Shown here in pieces: positions 8,475-16,465 of a stretch of DNA of 64,000 bases (the stretch's first letter is position 1; every line of letters begins with the position of its first letter). A program made the translations under genes and the position numbers. The stretch comes from Arthrobacter globiformis NBRC 12137 (lineage in GTDB: Bacteria > Actinomycetota > Actinomycetes > Actinomycetales > Micrococcaceae), in assembly GCF_000238915.1 (NCBI RefSeq), contig NZ_BAEG01000091.1, positions 57,133 to 121,132 of the forward strand, given 5' to 3'. The notes under the pieces were generated by a model. That model had not been told where the DNA came from. It saw nothing but the letters and a program-made list of their open reading frames with translations, and searched no databases.

Positions 8475-8500
8475 GCGCCTGCGTTCCATAACGCAGGCGC
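8475..8500 (+). promoter_or_regulatory. Perfect hairpin in the rpsA leader
   Basis: GCGCCTGCGTT (8475-8485) pairs without mismatch with AACGCAGGCGC (8490-8500) around a CCAT loop. It lies in the untranslated leader, about 47 nt before the start. It has no U tract, so a regulatory or stabilising role is more likely than termination. S1 is autoregulated through its leader in enterobacteria; the same here is inference. Confidence 0.6.
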
Positions 8501-8547
8501 GGCGGTTTGCCTGACCGACTAACTATCCACAACGGAGCCCCTACTAC

Positions 8548-10023
8548 ATGACCATCACCTCCACCGAGAAGCCCGGTACCCCCGTAGTCGCGATCAACGA
8601 CATCGGTACCGCTGAGGACTTCCTCGCAGCTGTCGACGCCACCATCAAGTACTTCAACGACGGAGACCTCGTCGAAGGTACAGTCGTCAAGGTCGACCGC
8701 GACGAAGTTCTGCTCGACATCGGTTACAAGACCGAAGGTGTCATTCCCTCCCGCGAGCTGTCCATCAAGCACGACGTTGATCCCGGAGACGTCGTCTCCG
8801 TTGGCGATCAGGTCGAAGCCCTGGTGCTCACCAAGGAAGACAAAGAAGGCCGCCTGATCCTCTCCAAGAAGCGTGCTCAGTACGAGCGCGCCTGGGGCGA
8901 CATCGAGAAGGTCAAGGAAGAAGACGGTGTTGTCACCGGTACCGTCATCGAGGTTGTCAAGGGTGGTCTTATCCTCGACATCGGTCTGCGCGGCTTCCTG
9001 CCCGCATCCCTCGTCGAGATGCGCCGTGTGCGCGACCTTGCTCCGTACATCGGTCAGCAGATCGAAGCCAAGATCATCGAGCTGGACAAGAACCGCAACA
9101 ACGTTGTGCTGTCCCGCCGTGCATGGCTCGAGCAGACCCAGTCCGAGGTCCGCTCCACGTTCCTCAACAAGCTGGAAAAGGGCCAGGTCCGTCCCGGCGT
9201 CGTTTCCTCCATCGTCAACTTCGGTGCCTTCGTGGACCTGGGCGGCGTAGACGGCCTGGTTCACGTTTCCGAGCTGTCCTGGAAGCACATCGACCACCCG
9301 TCCGAGGTTGTCGAAGTTGGCCAGGAAGTCACCGTCGAGGTCCTCGAAGTCGACCTGGACCGCGAGCGTGTCTCCCTGTCGCTCAAGGCTACGCAGGAAG
9401 ATCCGTGGCAGACCTTCGCCGGCACCCACGCTCTCGGCCAGGTTGTTCCGGGTAAGGTCACCAAGCTCGTTCCGTTCGGTGCGTTCGTTCGCGTCGAAGA
9501 CGGCATCGAAGGCCTCGTTCACATCTCCGAGCTGGCTGTCCGCCACGTTGAGCTGGCTGAGCAGGTTGTCTCCGTTGGTGACGAGCTGTTCGTCAAGGTC
9601 ATCGACATCGACCTCGAGCGCCGCCGCATCTCCCTCTCCCTCAAGCAGGCTAACGAGGGCGTTGACGCCGACAGCACCGAATTCGATCCCGCTCTGTACG
9701 GCATGGCCGCTGAGTACGACGAAGAGGGCAACTACAAGTACCCGGAGGGCTTCGACCCGGAGTCCAACGAGTGGCTTGAAGGCTACGAGAACCAGCGCGC
9801 AGCCTGGGAGCAGCAGTACGCTGACGCCCAGACCCGCTGGGAAGCACACAAGAAGCAGGTTGCCCAGCACGCTGCCGACGACGCTGCAGCTGCAACGTCC
9901 GGCGACAGCGACTCCGGCACCACCAGCTACTCCTCCGAGCCGGCTGCCACCGATTCCGGTGCAGGCACGCTTGCTTCGGACGAGGCTCTTGCCGCACTGC
10001 GCGAGAAGCTGACCGGCAACTAA
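8548..10023 (+). CDS. rpsA: 30S ribosomal protein S1
   Basis: This 491-residue protein has four S1/OB-fold RNA-binding domains, at about residues 40-110, 125-195, 212-284 and 300-371. Domains 3 and 4 carry the diagnostic VDGLVHVSELSWKHI and IEGLVHISELAVRHVE. Four repeats rather than six is normal for actinobacterial S1. The C-terminal 120 residues are acidic and low-complexity (Ser/Ala/Asp-rich), ending ALREKLTGN. The codon usage is strongly biased to preferred codons, as expected for a highly expressed gene. Initiation is at ATG 8548 after a GGAG with long spacing. The long leader and strong terminator make it a single-gene unit. Confidence 0.97.
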   Translation: MTITSTEKPGTPVVAINDIGTAEDFLAAVDATIKYFNDGDLVEGTVVKVDRDEVLLDIGYKTEGVIPSRELSIKHDVDPGDVVSVGDQVEALVLTKEDKEGRLILSKKRAQYERAWGDIEKVKEEDGVVTGTVIEVVKGGLILDIGLRGFLPASLVEMRRVRDLAPYIGQQIEAKIIELDKNRNNVVLSRRAWLEQTQSEVRSTFLNKLEKGQVRPGVVSSIVNFGAFVDLGGVDGLVHVSELSWKHIDHPSEVVEVGQEVTVEVLEVDLDRERVSLSLKATQEDPWQTFAGTHALGQVVPGKVTKLVPFGAFVRVEDGIEGLVHISELAVRHVELAEQVVSVGDELFVKVIDIDLERRRISLSLKQANEGVDADSTEFDPALYGMAAEYDEEGNYKYPEGFDPESNEWLEGYENQRAAWEQQYADAQTRWEAHKKQVAQHAADDAAAATSGDSDSGTTSYSSEPAATDSGAGTLASDEALAALREKLTGN

Positions 10024-10042
10024 TTGCCCGCTGCTTATTTGG

Positions 10043-10066
10043 CTGGGCTGGCTGAACGCAGCCCAG
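10043..10066 (+). terminator. First hairpin after rpsA
   Basis: CTGGGCTG pairs with CAGCCCAG around an 8-nt loop, 20 bp after the stop. It has no U tract and precedes the strong terminator at 10079. Confidence 0.45.
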
Positions 10067-10078
10067 CTGAACAGCAGT

Positions 10079-10118
10079 AAAAAGGTGGCCGTCCCCGAAA
10101 GGGGGCGGCCACCTTTTT
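10079..10118 (+). terminator. Strong rho-independent terminator of rpsA
   Basis: An 18-bp stem with a GAAA tetraloop is flanked by A5 and T5 (AAAAAGGTGGCC and GGCCACCTTTTT). It should also work for the convergent DJ-1/PfpI gene. Confidence 0.92.
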
Positions 10119-10161
10119 GTCGCCGGCACTAGTGTTGTGCAGGCTGCCTGGATTGGCGGTG

Positions 10162-10728
10162 TCAGGCGGTCTGGCCGGCGTGCTCGCCTTCGGCGATCTC
10201 CTCCAGCACCTTGTTGTTGAAGGCCGGGAGGTCTCCCGGGTTCCGGCTGGTCACGAAGCCCTGGTCAACCACGACTTCCTGGTCGCTCCAGTTGGCGCCT
10301 GCGTTCCGAAGGTCCGTGGCCAGCGTGTGGTACGAGGTGAGGTTCCTGCCCTTCACGACGCCCGCATCGATGAGCAGCCACGGACCATGGCAGATGGCCG
10401 CCACGGGCTTGTGCTGTTCAAAGAAGCTGCGGGCAAACGCCTGCGCGTCCTTGTCCACCCTGAGGTGGTCGGCGTTCACCACGCCGCCCGGAATCACCAG
10501 GGCATGGAAGTCCAAGGCCTTGGCCTCCTTAAGGGGCAGGTCGACGTCGAAGGTATCGCCCTTTTCGACGCCCTCAAAACCCTGGAGTTTTCCGCTCTTC
10601 GGAGCCACCAGGACAGGCTCGCCGCCAGCGTTTTTGACGGCCTCCCACGGGCTGGTCAGTTCGACCTGCTCCACGCCGTCCGTCAGCAGGAACGCGACTC
10701 TCTTGCCGGTGATGTCGTGCTCTGACAT
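10162..10728 (-). CDS. DJ-1/PfpI family protein (type 1 glutamine amidotransferase fold)
   Basis: This 188-residue protein is of the PfpI/YhbO/YraA branch. The nucleophile elbow AICHGPW (about residue 110) contains the reactive cysteine followed by histidine, and VIPGGV is the conserved upstream strand. Family members are reported as deglycases/glyoxalases or stress chaperones acting on methylglyoxal- or ROS-damaged molecules; the exact activity is debated. ATG 10728 is preceded by a strong AGGAGG. A -35/-10 pair lies 36-64 bp upstream. It is convergent with rpsA and shares its terminator. Confidence 0.88.
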   Translation of the reverse strand: MSEHDITGKRVAFLLTDGVEQVELTSPWEAVKNAGGEPVLVAPKSGKLQGFEGVEKGDTFDVDLPLKEAKALDFHALVIPGGVVNADHLRVDKDAQAFARSFFEQHKPVAAICHGPWLLIDAGVVKGRNLTSYHTLATDLRNAGANWSDQEVVVDQGFVTSRNPGDLPAFNNKVLEEIAEGEHAGQTA

Positions 10729-10763
10729 ACGTCCTCCTTTTCCGAGTGATGCCTTACAGATCC

Positions 10764-10792
10764 ACCCTAGAAAAGCAGAAACTCATAAGCAA
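10764..10792 (-). promoter_or_regulatory. Promoter of the DJ-1/PfpI gene
   Basis: On the minus strand TTGCTT (10792-10787) and TAGGGT (10769-10764) are spaced by 17 bp, with an AT-rich spacer. Confidence 0.6.
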
Positions 10793-10816
10793 GCTGATTA
10801 TTAGTTCGGCCTGCCG

Positions 10817-11503
10817 TCAGTGCGGGACGTCAATCCACTCCGTGCCCTCGCGCTGGAGGGCTGCGCTTCCCGCGGTCATGGCGGCCAGCCGTTCGGCGGC
10901 CGCCGCCAGGTCATGGGCCGCATCCGGCAGGGCGAGCCGCAACACCGTGGACTGGGCTTCGTAGCCGGTCTCCGCCATTGCGTAGCCAGCGCTGCGGAGA
11001 TCGTTCTCGAGCCGCCCGGCCGCGCCGTGCGGTACCCGCACGGCACAAATGCGGAGCCGCCGGCGCTGCACCATTGGGGCCAACTCGAGCGCCGTGGAGA
11101 CGGAATCGGAGTAGGCGCGGACCAGCCCGCCGGCACCCAGCAGTATCCCGCCGAAATAACGCACGACGACGGCGCTCACGTCGCTGAGGTCCGTCACCCC
11201 GGGCGCAGTTTCCCGCCGGAGAAGGGCCTCCAGCATGGGGATCCCGGCCGTGCCCGAGGGTTCACCGTCATCACTGGAGCGCTGGATGTCCCGGTCCGGC
11301 CCAAGCACGAAAGCCGAGCAGTGGTGCCGTGCGTCATGGAACTCACGGCGGAGTTCGGACACCAGGGCGCGGGCATCTTCTTCGGTCACCGCACGGCGCA
11401 GCACGGTGATGAACCGGGAGCGCTTGATCTCGATTTCGTGGCGGAATCCGTCCCCCGCAGCCAAGGTGGTGAAGGCCGACGTCCTGCTCTGTTGCTCTTG
11501 CAC
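10817..11503 (-). CDS. yigZ: YigZ/IMPACT family protein
   Basis: This 228-residue protein belongs to UPF0029 (IMPACT N-terminal domain), with the DUF1949 domain at the C-terminus. The conserved core is visible as IKRSRFI, then HHCSAFVLG, DDGEPSGTAG (about residues 78-88) and VVVRYFGGILLGAGGL. The fold resembles a ribosomal S5-type domain, and eukaryotic IMPACT regulates Gcn2. The bacterial function is unknown; a translation-related role is inference. The start is GTG 11503, supported by the leaderless -10 exactly 6 nt upstream. It is divergent from coaE across the 57-bp repeat pair. Confidence 0.92.
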   Translation of the reverse strand: MQEQQSRTSAFTTLAAGDGFRHEIEIKRSRFITVLRRAVTEEDARALVSELRREFHDARHHCSAFVLGPDRDIQRSSDDGEPSGTAGIPMLEALLRRETAPGVTDLSDVSAVVVRYFGGILLGAGGLVRAYSDSVSTALELAPMVQRRRLRICAVRVPHGAAGRLENDLRSAGYAMAETGYEAQSTVLRLALPDAAHDLAAAAERLAAMTAGSAALQREGTEWIDVPH

Positions 11504-11509
11504 CGCCCA

Positions 11510-11515
11510 AGTCTA
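11510..11515 (-). promoter_or_regulatory. -10 element of the yigZ promoter (leaderless)
   Basis: On the minus strand TAGACT ends 6 nt before the GTG start at 11503; no Shine-Dalgarno sequence is present. Confidence 0.65.
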
Positions 11516-11523
11516 GTCCGGGC

Positions 11524-11638
11524 GTGGGCCCACGCCGCCAGGGTTCCCTGGGCGAGCGGAGCGAGGTTGGGGGTGCGGTGGGTGGGCCCACGCCGCCAGG
11601 GTTCCCTGGGCGAGCGGAGCGAGGTTGGGGGTGCGGTG
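11524..11638. repeat. Direct repeat of 57 bp, two identical copies
   Basis: Copies at 11524-11580 and 11582-11638 are identical and one base apart (period 58). Each begins GTGGGCCCACGCCGCCAGGG and contains the short palindromes GTGGGCCCAC and CCAGGGTTCCCTGG. The pair fills the whole yigZ-coaE intergenic region and abuts both -10 elements. Confidence 0.95.
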
Positions 11639-11643
11639 GGGAC

Positions 11644-11649
11644 TAGTCT
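11644..11649 (+). promoter_or_regulatory. -10 element of the coaE promoter (leaderless)
   Basis: TAGTCT ends 6 nt before GTG 11656. Any -35 would fall in the second copy of the 57-bp repeat. Confidence 0.6.
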
Positions 11650-11655
11650 TGGGGA

Positions 11656-12891
11656 GTGTTGAAGATTGGGTTGACGGGCGGCATCGCCTCGGGGAAGTCG
11701 CTGGTGGCAACACGCCTGGCGGAGCTGGGGGCTGTGCTCGTCGACGCCGACGCGATCGCCCGCGAAGTCGTGGAACCGGGCACTCCCGGCCTTGCCGCCG
11801 TCGTGGACGCGTTCGGCCCGGAGATCCTCGACGGCGAGGGCAGGCTCGACCGGCCGCGCCTCGGTGCCATCGTGTTTCAGCAGCCGGAACGGCGTGCGGA
11901 GCTCAACGGCATCGTCCATCCGCTGGTCCGGGAACGCGCCGCGGCGGTGATAGCGGCCGCGGCGGAGGACGCGGTGGTGGTGCAGGACATCCCGCTGCTG
12001 GTGGAAACCGGGCAGCAGAGGAACTTCCACCTCGTTCTGGTGGTGGATGCGCCCGAGGCTGTCCGGCTGCAGCGCATGACTGAGCACCGTGGAATGACTG
12101 AAGCGGATGCCCGTTCGCGGATGGCCGCCCAGGCGTCCCGGCAGGACCGGCTCGCCGCAGGGGATGTGGTCCTCACCAACTCGGGGACCCGCGAGGAGCT
12201 GCTGGCCGCGGTGGACGGGCTGTGGAACGGGCGGCTGGTGCCTTTCGCGCGGAACATCAGCCAGGGAGCAGTGGCCGCCCGCAGCGGCGCGCCCGTCCTG
12301 GCTGCGCCGAACCCCGACTGGCCGCGCCAGGCTGCCGGGCTGGCCGAGCGGCTGAAGGTAGCGGCGCCGGATGACGTCCTGGCTGTGGACCACATCGGGT
12401 CGACGGCGGTGCCCGGCCTCGAGGCGAAGGACGTCATTGACCTGCAGCTCGCGGTCCCGGACCTCGCGACGGCAGACCGGATTGCGCCCCTGCTGGGTGC
12501 CGCGGGGTTCCCGCTCTGGCCGGGCATCCTGATGGACAGCCCCCACGGGCGGCCCGATCCCGCTGCCTGGTCCAAGCGCCTGCACGGTAACGCCGATCCC
12601 GCGCGTCCGGTAAATCTCCATATCCGGGTGGCAGGTTCTCCGGGCTGGCGCTTCGCCCTCTGCTTCCGCGACTGGCTGCGCGCCGACCCGGCCGCGCGGG
12701 AGGAATATGCAGCGGAGAAGCGCCGGATGGCAGCCCTGCACGCCTCCGACGCCAACACCTCCGGCTATGCGGACGACAAGGAAGCCTGGTTCCGCGACGT
12801 CGCGGCTCCCGGAATGGAACGGTGGGCCGAAAGCAGCGGCTGGCAGCCGCCGTCGTACGTTTCCACCTCCGCCAACGCGGCCCAGGGCTGA
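11656..12891 (+). CDS. coaE: Dephospho-CoA kinase fused to a GrpB/UPF0157 domain
   Basis: The N-terminal half (about residues 1-200) is dephospho-CoA kinase, the last step of coenzyme A synthesis. It has the P-loop LTGGIASGKS at residue 5, DADAIAREVVEPG at about 31 and the lid region LVVDAPEAVRLQRM. The C-terminal half (about 215-400) is a GrpB/UPF0157 domain of the nucleotidyltransferase fold, with DHIGSTAVPGL, VIDLQLAV and HIRVAGSPGW. This fusion is a known actinobacterial arrangement, and the appended domain has been proposed to help CoaE folding. Total length is 411 residues. Translation probably starts on a leaderless transcript at GTG 11656. Confidence 0.95.
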   Translation: MLKIGLTGGIASGKSLVATRLAELGAVLVDADAIAREVVEPGTPGLAAVVDAFGPEILDGEGRLDRPRLGAIVFQQPERRAELNGIVHPLVRERAAAVIAAAAEDAVVVQDIPLLVETGQQRNFHLVLVVDAPEAVRLQRMTEHRGMTEADARSRMAAQASRQDRLAAGDVVLTNSGTREELLAAVDGLWNGRLVPFARNISQGAVAARSGAPVLAAPNPDWPRQAAGLAERLKVAAPDDVLAVDHIGSTAVPGLEAKDVIDLQLAVPDLATADRIAPLLGAAGFPLWPGILMDSPHGRPDPAAWSKRLHGNADPARPVNLHIRVAGSPGWRFALCFRDWLRADPAAREEYAAEKRRMAALHASDANTSGYADDKEAWFRDVAAPGMERWAESSGWQPPSYVSTSANAAQG

Positions 12892-12940
12892 CAGGTACAG
12901 CCCAAAGCTGAATCAGGGGGTTACTGTCAGTGACCGGCGG

Positions 12941-12946
12941 TAGATT
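12941..12946 (+). promoter_or_regulatory. -10 element of the uvrB promoter (leaderless)
   Basis: TAGATT ends 6 nt before ATG 12953. No LexA-like palindrome was found in the 60 bp upstream, unlike at uvrA. Confidence 0.65.
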
Positions 12947-12952
12947 AGACCC

Positions 12953-15085
12953 ATGAGTCTTGCGCAGGAGATCAACCGCGTCGTTGCCCCCTTCGAGGTC
13001 ATCAGCGAGTTCCAGCCGGCCGGTGACCAGCCGGCTGCCATCGCCGAACTTACCGAACGCATCAGGAACGGTGAAAAGGACGTGGTTCTGCTGGGCGCCA
13101 CGGGCACCGGCAAGAGCGCCACGACGGCGTGGCTGGTGGAACAGGTGCAGCGGCCCACGCTGGTGATGGTCCAGAACAAGACCCTCGCGGCGCAGCTGGC
13201 CAACGAGTTCCGCGAGCTGCTGCCCAACAATGCGGTGGAATACTTCGTCTCGTACTACGACTACTACCAGCCCGAGGCCTATGTGGCGCAGACGGACACC
13301 TTCATCGAGAAGGACTCCTCCATCAATGAGGAAGTGGAGCGCCTGCGCCACTCAGCCACCAACGCCCTGCTGACCCGCCGCGACGTCATCGTGGTGGCCA
13401 CCGTGTCCTGCATTTACGGCCTCGGCACCCCCGAAGAGTACATCGCCGGGATGGTCACCCTCCGCAAGGGGGACGAGATGAACCGCGACGACCTCCTGCG
13501 GAAATTCGTGTCCATGCAATACGTGCGCAATGACATGGACTTTCACCGGGGCACCTTCCGTGTCCGCGGCGACACCGTGGAGATCATCCCCATGTACGAG
13601 GAACTGGCCATCCGGATCGAGTTCTTTGGTGACGAGATTGAGAACATCCACACGCTGCATCCGCTGACCGGTGAGGTGATCCGGGACGAGGAGGAAATGT
13701 ACGTCTTCCCGGCCTCGCACTATGTCGCCGGTCCCGAGCGCATGGCCAGGGCAATCAAGCGGATCGAGGACGAGCTCGCCGACCGGCTGAAGGTCCTGGA
13801 AAGCCAGAACAAACTCGTCGAAGCCCAGCGGCTGCGGATGCGCACCACCTACGACCTCGAGATGATGCAGCAAATGGGCTTCTGCAACGGCATCGAGAAC
13901 TACTCCGTACACATCGATGGCCGTGACCCCGGTACGGCTCCGCACTGCCTCCTTGATTATTTCCCTGATGACTTCCTGCTGGTGATCGATGAATCCCACG
14001 TCACCGTCCCGCAGATCGGCGCCATGTACGAAGGCGACATGTCCCGGAAGCGAAATCTGGTGGACTTCGGGTTCCGGCTGCCCTCCGCCATGGACAACCG
14101 CCCACTTAAGTGGGACGAATTCCTCCAGCGCGTAGGCCAGACTGTCTACTTGTCCGCCACGCCCGGCAAGTACGAACTCGGCAAGGCCGACGGCTTTGTC
14201 CAGCAGATCATCCGCCCCACCGGTCTGATCGACCCCGAGGTGGTGGTCAAGCCCACCAAGGGTCAGATCGATGACCTGCTCGGCGAAATCAAGACGCGGA
14301 CAGAGAAGGACGAACGTGTCCTTGTCACTACGCTTACCAAGCGGATGGCCGAGGACCTGACCGACTACCTTCTTGGCCACGGCGTGAAGGTGGAGTACCT
14401 GCACTCGGACGTGGACACCCTGCGGCGCGTGGAGCTGCTCCGCGAACTCCGGATGGGCACGTTCGACGTCCTGGTGGGCATCAACCTGCTCCGGGAAGGC
14501 CTGGACCTGCCAGAGGTCTCGCTGGTGAGCATTCTGGACGCTGACAAGGAAGGCTTCCTGCGGTCGTCCACCTCGCTGATCCAGACCATCGGCCGTGCCG
14601 CACGTAACGTCTCCGGACAGGTGCACATGTACGCCGACCGCATCACGGACTCCATGGCCCACGCCATCGAGGAGACCAACCGGCGCCGCGCCATCCAGGT
14701 GGCGTACAACACGGAAAGAGGCATCGATCCGCAGCCGCTGCGGAAGAAGATCGCCGACATCACGGACCAGCTGGCCAAGGAAGACGCCGACACCCATGCG
14801 CTGTTGGGAAGCTTCGACTACGGCAAGGGCAAGCGCGGTATTACCTCGGCGGCCAAGCCCGGTGCCAAGGATGGCAAGGGGGCCAAGAAAGGCGCTGCTA
14901 TCGTCCGGGCAGACGGGCTGGCCGCCGCGCCCGCCGAGGACCTGGTGGGACTGATCGAGCAACTGACCGAGCAGATGCACGGAGCGGCAGCCGAGCTGCA
15001 GTTCGAGGTGGCTGCGCGGATCCGCGATGAGGTTTCCGAACTCAAGAAGGAACTGCGCCAGATGCAGTCCGCCGGTCACGCCTGA
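12953..15085 (+). CDS. uvrB: Excinuclease ABC subunit B
   Basis: UvrB is the damage-verifying helicase-like subunit that receives DNA from UvrA and recruits UvrC. The 710-residue protein has the Walker A motif GATGTGKS at about residue 48, the beta-hairpin region (YYDYYQPEAYV, about 104), Walker B VIDESH at about 344, and helicase motif VI near QTIGRAARN. A Lys/Gly/Ala-rich linker (about 625-655) separates the helicase core from the C-terminal UVR coiled-coil (about 665-705), which binds UvrC. The linker is longer than in E. coli. It has its own leaderless promoter rather than being in an operon with uvrA or uvrC. Confidence 0.98.
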   Translation: MSLAQEINRVVAPFEVISEFQPAGDQPAAIAELTERIRNGEKDVVLLGATGTGKSATTAWLVEQVQRPTLVMVQNKTLAAQLANEFRELLPNNAVEYFVSYYDYYQPEAYVAQTDTFIEKDSSINEEVERLRHSATNALLTRRDVIVVATVSCIYGLGTPEEYIAGMVTLRKGDEMNRDDLLRKFVSMQYVRNDMDFHRGTFRVRGDTVEIIPMYEELAIRIEFFGDEIENIHTLHPLTGEVIRDEEEMYVFPASHYVAGPERMARAIKRIEDELADRLKVLESQNKLVEAQRLRMRTTYDLEMMQQMGFCNGIENYSVHIDGRDPGTAPHCLLDYFPDDFLLVIDESHVTVPQIGAMYEGDMSRKRNLVDFGFRLPSAMDNRPLKWDEFLQRVGQTVYLSATPGKYELGKADGFVQQIIRPTGLIDPEVVVKPTKGQIDDLLGEIKTRTEKDERVLVTTLTKRMAEDLTDYLLGHGVKVEYLHSDVDTLRRVELLRELRMGTFDVLVGINLLREGLDLPEVSLVSILDADKEGFLRSSTSLIQTIGRAARNVSGQVHMYADRITDSMAHAIEETNRRRAIQVAYNTERGIDPQPLRKKIADITDQLAKEDADTHALLGSFDYGKGKRGITSAAKPGAKDGKGAKKGAAIVRADGLAAAPAEDLVGLIEQLTEQMHGAAAELQFEVAARIRDEVSELKKELRQMQSAGHA

Positions 15086-15112
15086 GGCTGGCGTAGATGC
15101 GGCCGGCACGGG

Positions 15113-15135
15113 GGCGCGCCGTCATCTGGCGCGCC
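15113..15135 (+). terminator. Palindrome pair after uvrB, possible weak terminator
   Basis: Two copies of the self-complementary octamer GGCGCGCC (15113-15120 and 15128-15135) can form an 8-bp stem with a 7-nt loop. There is no U tract. It sits 28 bp past the uvrB stop and just before the terC promoter. Confidence 0.4.
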
Positions 15136-15147
15136 GGGCGCCGCCTC

Positions 15148-15153
15148 TAGGGT
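15148..15153 (+). promoter_or_regulatory. -10 element for the terC riboswitch transcript
   Basis: TAGGGT is placed to start RNA near 15160, just ahead of the structured leader. Confidence 0.5.
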
Positions 15154-15167
15154 AAAGTTGAGGTCAC

Positions 15168-15284
15168 GTAGGGGAGTATCCCAAGCGCTACGAACGTCAA
15201 CACGCAGGGCACAGATGCCCTGCCGGGCGTAGCGGGCAGCCACATCAGCACCAAGTGCACAGGTTCGCCGGAGAGACTTACACC
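15168..15284 (+). promoter_or_regulatory. yybP-ykoY (manganese) riboswitch candidate upstream of terC
   Basis: The leader contains the two conserved loop strands of this class: GGGGAGTA at 15171-15178 and GGAGAGACTTAC near its 3' end (about 15270). GTAGG with CTTAC can close P1. Within it, CGCTACG (15186-15192) pairs with CGTAGCG (15228-15234), and GCAGGGCA (15204-15211) pairs with TGCCCTGC (15216-15223). AACGTCAACACG lies between the outer and inner stems. The class senses Mn2+ and commonly precedes TerC-like transporter genes. A T6 run (from about 15287) follows, and the gene's GAAAGG ribosome binding site comes next. Whether control is by termination or translation cannot be decided. Confidence 0.8.
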
Positions 15285-15314
15285 GGTTTTTTGTACCCTG
15301 CGAAAGGCATTTTT

Positions 15315-16340
15315 GTGGAACTTCCCGTCTGGTTCGAGGTCGGCTCGTTCGTCGTCCTCGGCATCATCCTCCTTATGGACCTGCTTCTGGTAGTGCGCCG
15401 TCCGCACGAACCCTCCATGAAGGAAGCCGGCCTCTGGGTGGCCTTCTACGTGGCACTGGCCCTCGTGTTCGCCGGTGCCATGTTCATGTTCACGGGACCT
15501 GAGTACGGCAGCCAGTTCGTGGCCGGCTGGGTGACTGAGTACAGCCTCAGCATCGACAACCTGTTTGTCTTCATCATCATCATGGCCCGCTTCTCGGTGC
15601 CTCGTAAGTACCAGCAGGAAGTCCTGATGGTGGGCATCATCATCGCGCTGATTCTGCGCGGCATCTTCATCATGCTGGGCGCCATCGTGATCGAGCAGTT
15701 CAGCTGGGTCTTCTACATCTTCGGAGCCTTCCTGCTGTGGACCGCCTGGAAGCAGGCCCAGGACGAGGGCGAAGACGAAGAGGACAAAGAGAACGCCCTC
15801 ATCAGCAAGCTCCGCAAGGTCATCCCCATGTCCGAGAAGTTCGACGGCGGCAAGCTGCGCACCACCGTGGACGGCAAGAAGGTCTTCACCCCGATGGTGA
15901 TCGTCTTCATCACCATCGGCATGACCGACCTGCTGTTCGCCGTCGACTCCATCCCGGCAATCTTCGGTCTGACGCAGAGCGCCTTCATCGTCTTCACCGC
16001 GAACATCTTCGCCCTGATGGGCCTGCGGCAGCTGTACTTCCTGCTCGGCGGCCTGATGAACCGCCTCATTTACCTGAAGCACGCCCTGTCCATCATCCTG
16101 GCCTTCATCGGCGTGAAGCTGATCCTGCACGCCATGCACGTCAACGAACTGCCCTTCATCAACGGCGGCCACCACATCGAATGGGCCCCGGAAATCCCGA
16201 CGTATGTGTCCCTCGCGGTCATCATCGGCACCATCATCATCGCCGTGATCGCCAGCCTGGTGACCTCCGGCGCGCAGCAGGCCAAGCTGGACGCCCGCCT
16301 CGAAGAGGACGCCCGGAAGAGCCTGAGCGACGTCGACTAG
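15315..16340 (+). CDS. TerC-family integral membrane protein, probable manganese exporter
   Basis: This 341-residue polytopic protein is of the TerC/Alx family with about nine membrane segments. Conserved acidic positions are visible in LLMDLLLV, YSLSIDNLFVF (about residue 78) and FAVDSIPAIFGL (about 210). These Asp residues are the metal-coordinating sites of the family. TerC proteins next to yybP-ykoY leaders export Mn2+, some acting during protein secretion; tellurite resistance is the older name. GTG 15315 is chosen because GAAAGG lies about 8 nt upstream; the earlier in-frame ATG 15255 would fall within the riboswitch. A strong terminator follows. Confidence 0.9.
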   Translation: MELPVWFEVGSFVVLGIILLMDLLLVVRRPHEPSMKEAGLWVAFYVALALVFAGAMFMFTGPEYGSQFVAGWVTEYSLSIDNLFVFIIIMARFSVPRKYQQEVLMVGIIIALILRGIFIMLGAIVIEQFSWVFYIFGAFLLWTAWKQAQDEGEDEEDKENALISKLRKVIPMSEKFDGGKLRTTVDGKKVFTPMVIVFITIGMTDLLFAVDSIPAIFGLTQSAFIVFTANIFALMGLRQLYFLLGGLMNRLIYLKHALSIILAFIGVKLILHAMHVNELPFINGGHHIEWAPEIPTYVSLAVIIGTIIIAVIASLVTSGAQQAKLDARLEEDARKSLSDVD

Positions 16341-16362
16341 GTTTTACTGATCCGTTTCAGCA

Positions 16363-16401
16363 GAAAGCAACCCCGGCCACCTGGTGGCCGGGGTTGCTTT
16401 C
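16363..16401 (+). terminator. Rho-independent terminator after terC
   Basis: An 18-bp perfect stem (GAAAGCAACCCCGGCCAC and its complement) with a 3-nt loop is followed by TTTT. The flanking A and T runs make it usable from both sides, including by the convergent hydrolase operon. Confidence 0.93.
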
Positions 16402-16465
16402 TTTTGGGGCTTCGTTCGTGGGGCAGGCTCTGCCCGCGGGGCTTAAGTGTGCGTTCGCGCTGGTC

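Noticed and set aside
15255..15314. Earlier ATG start for the TerC-family protein
   Set aside because: It lies within the riboswitch aptamer; GTG 15315 has a ribosome binding site and matches the family N-terminus.
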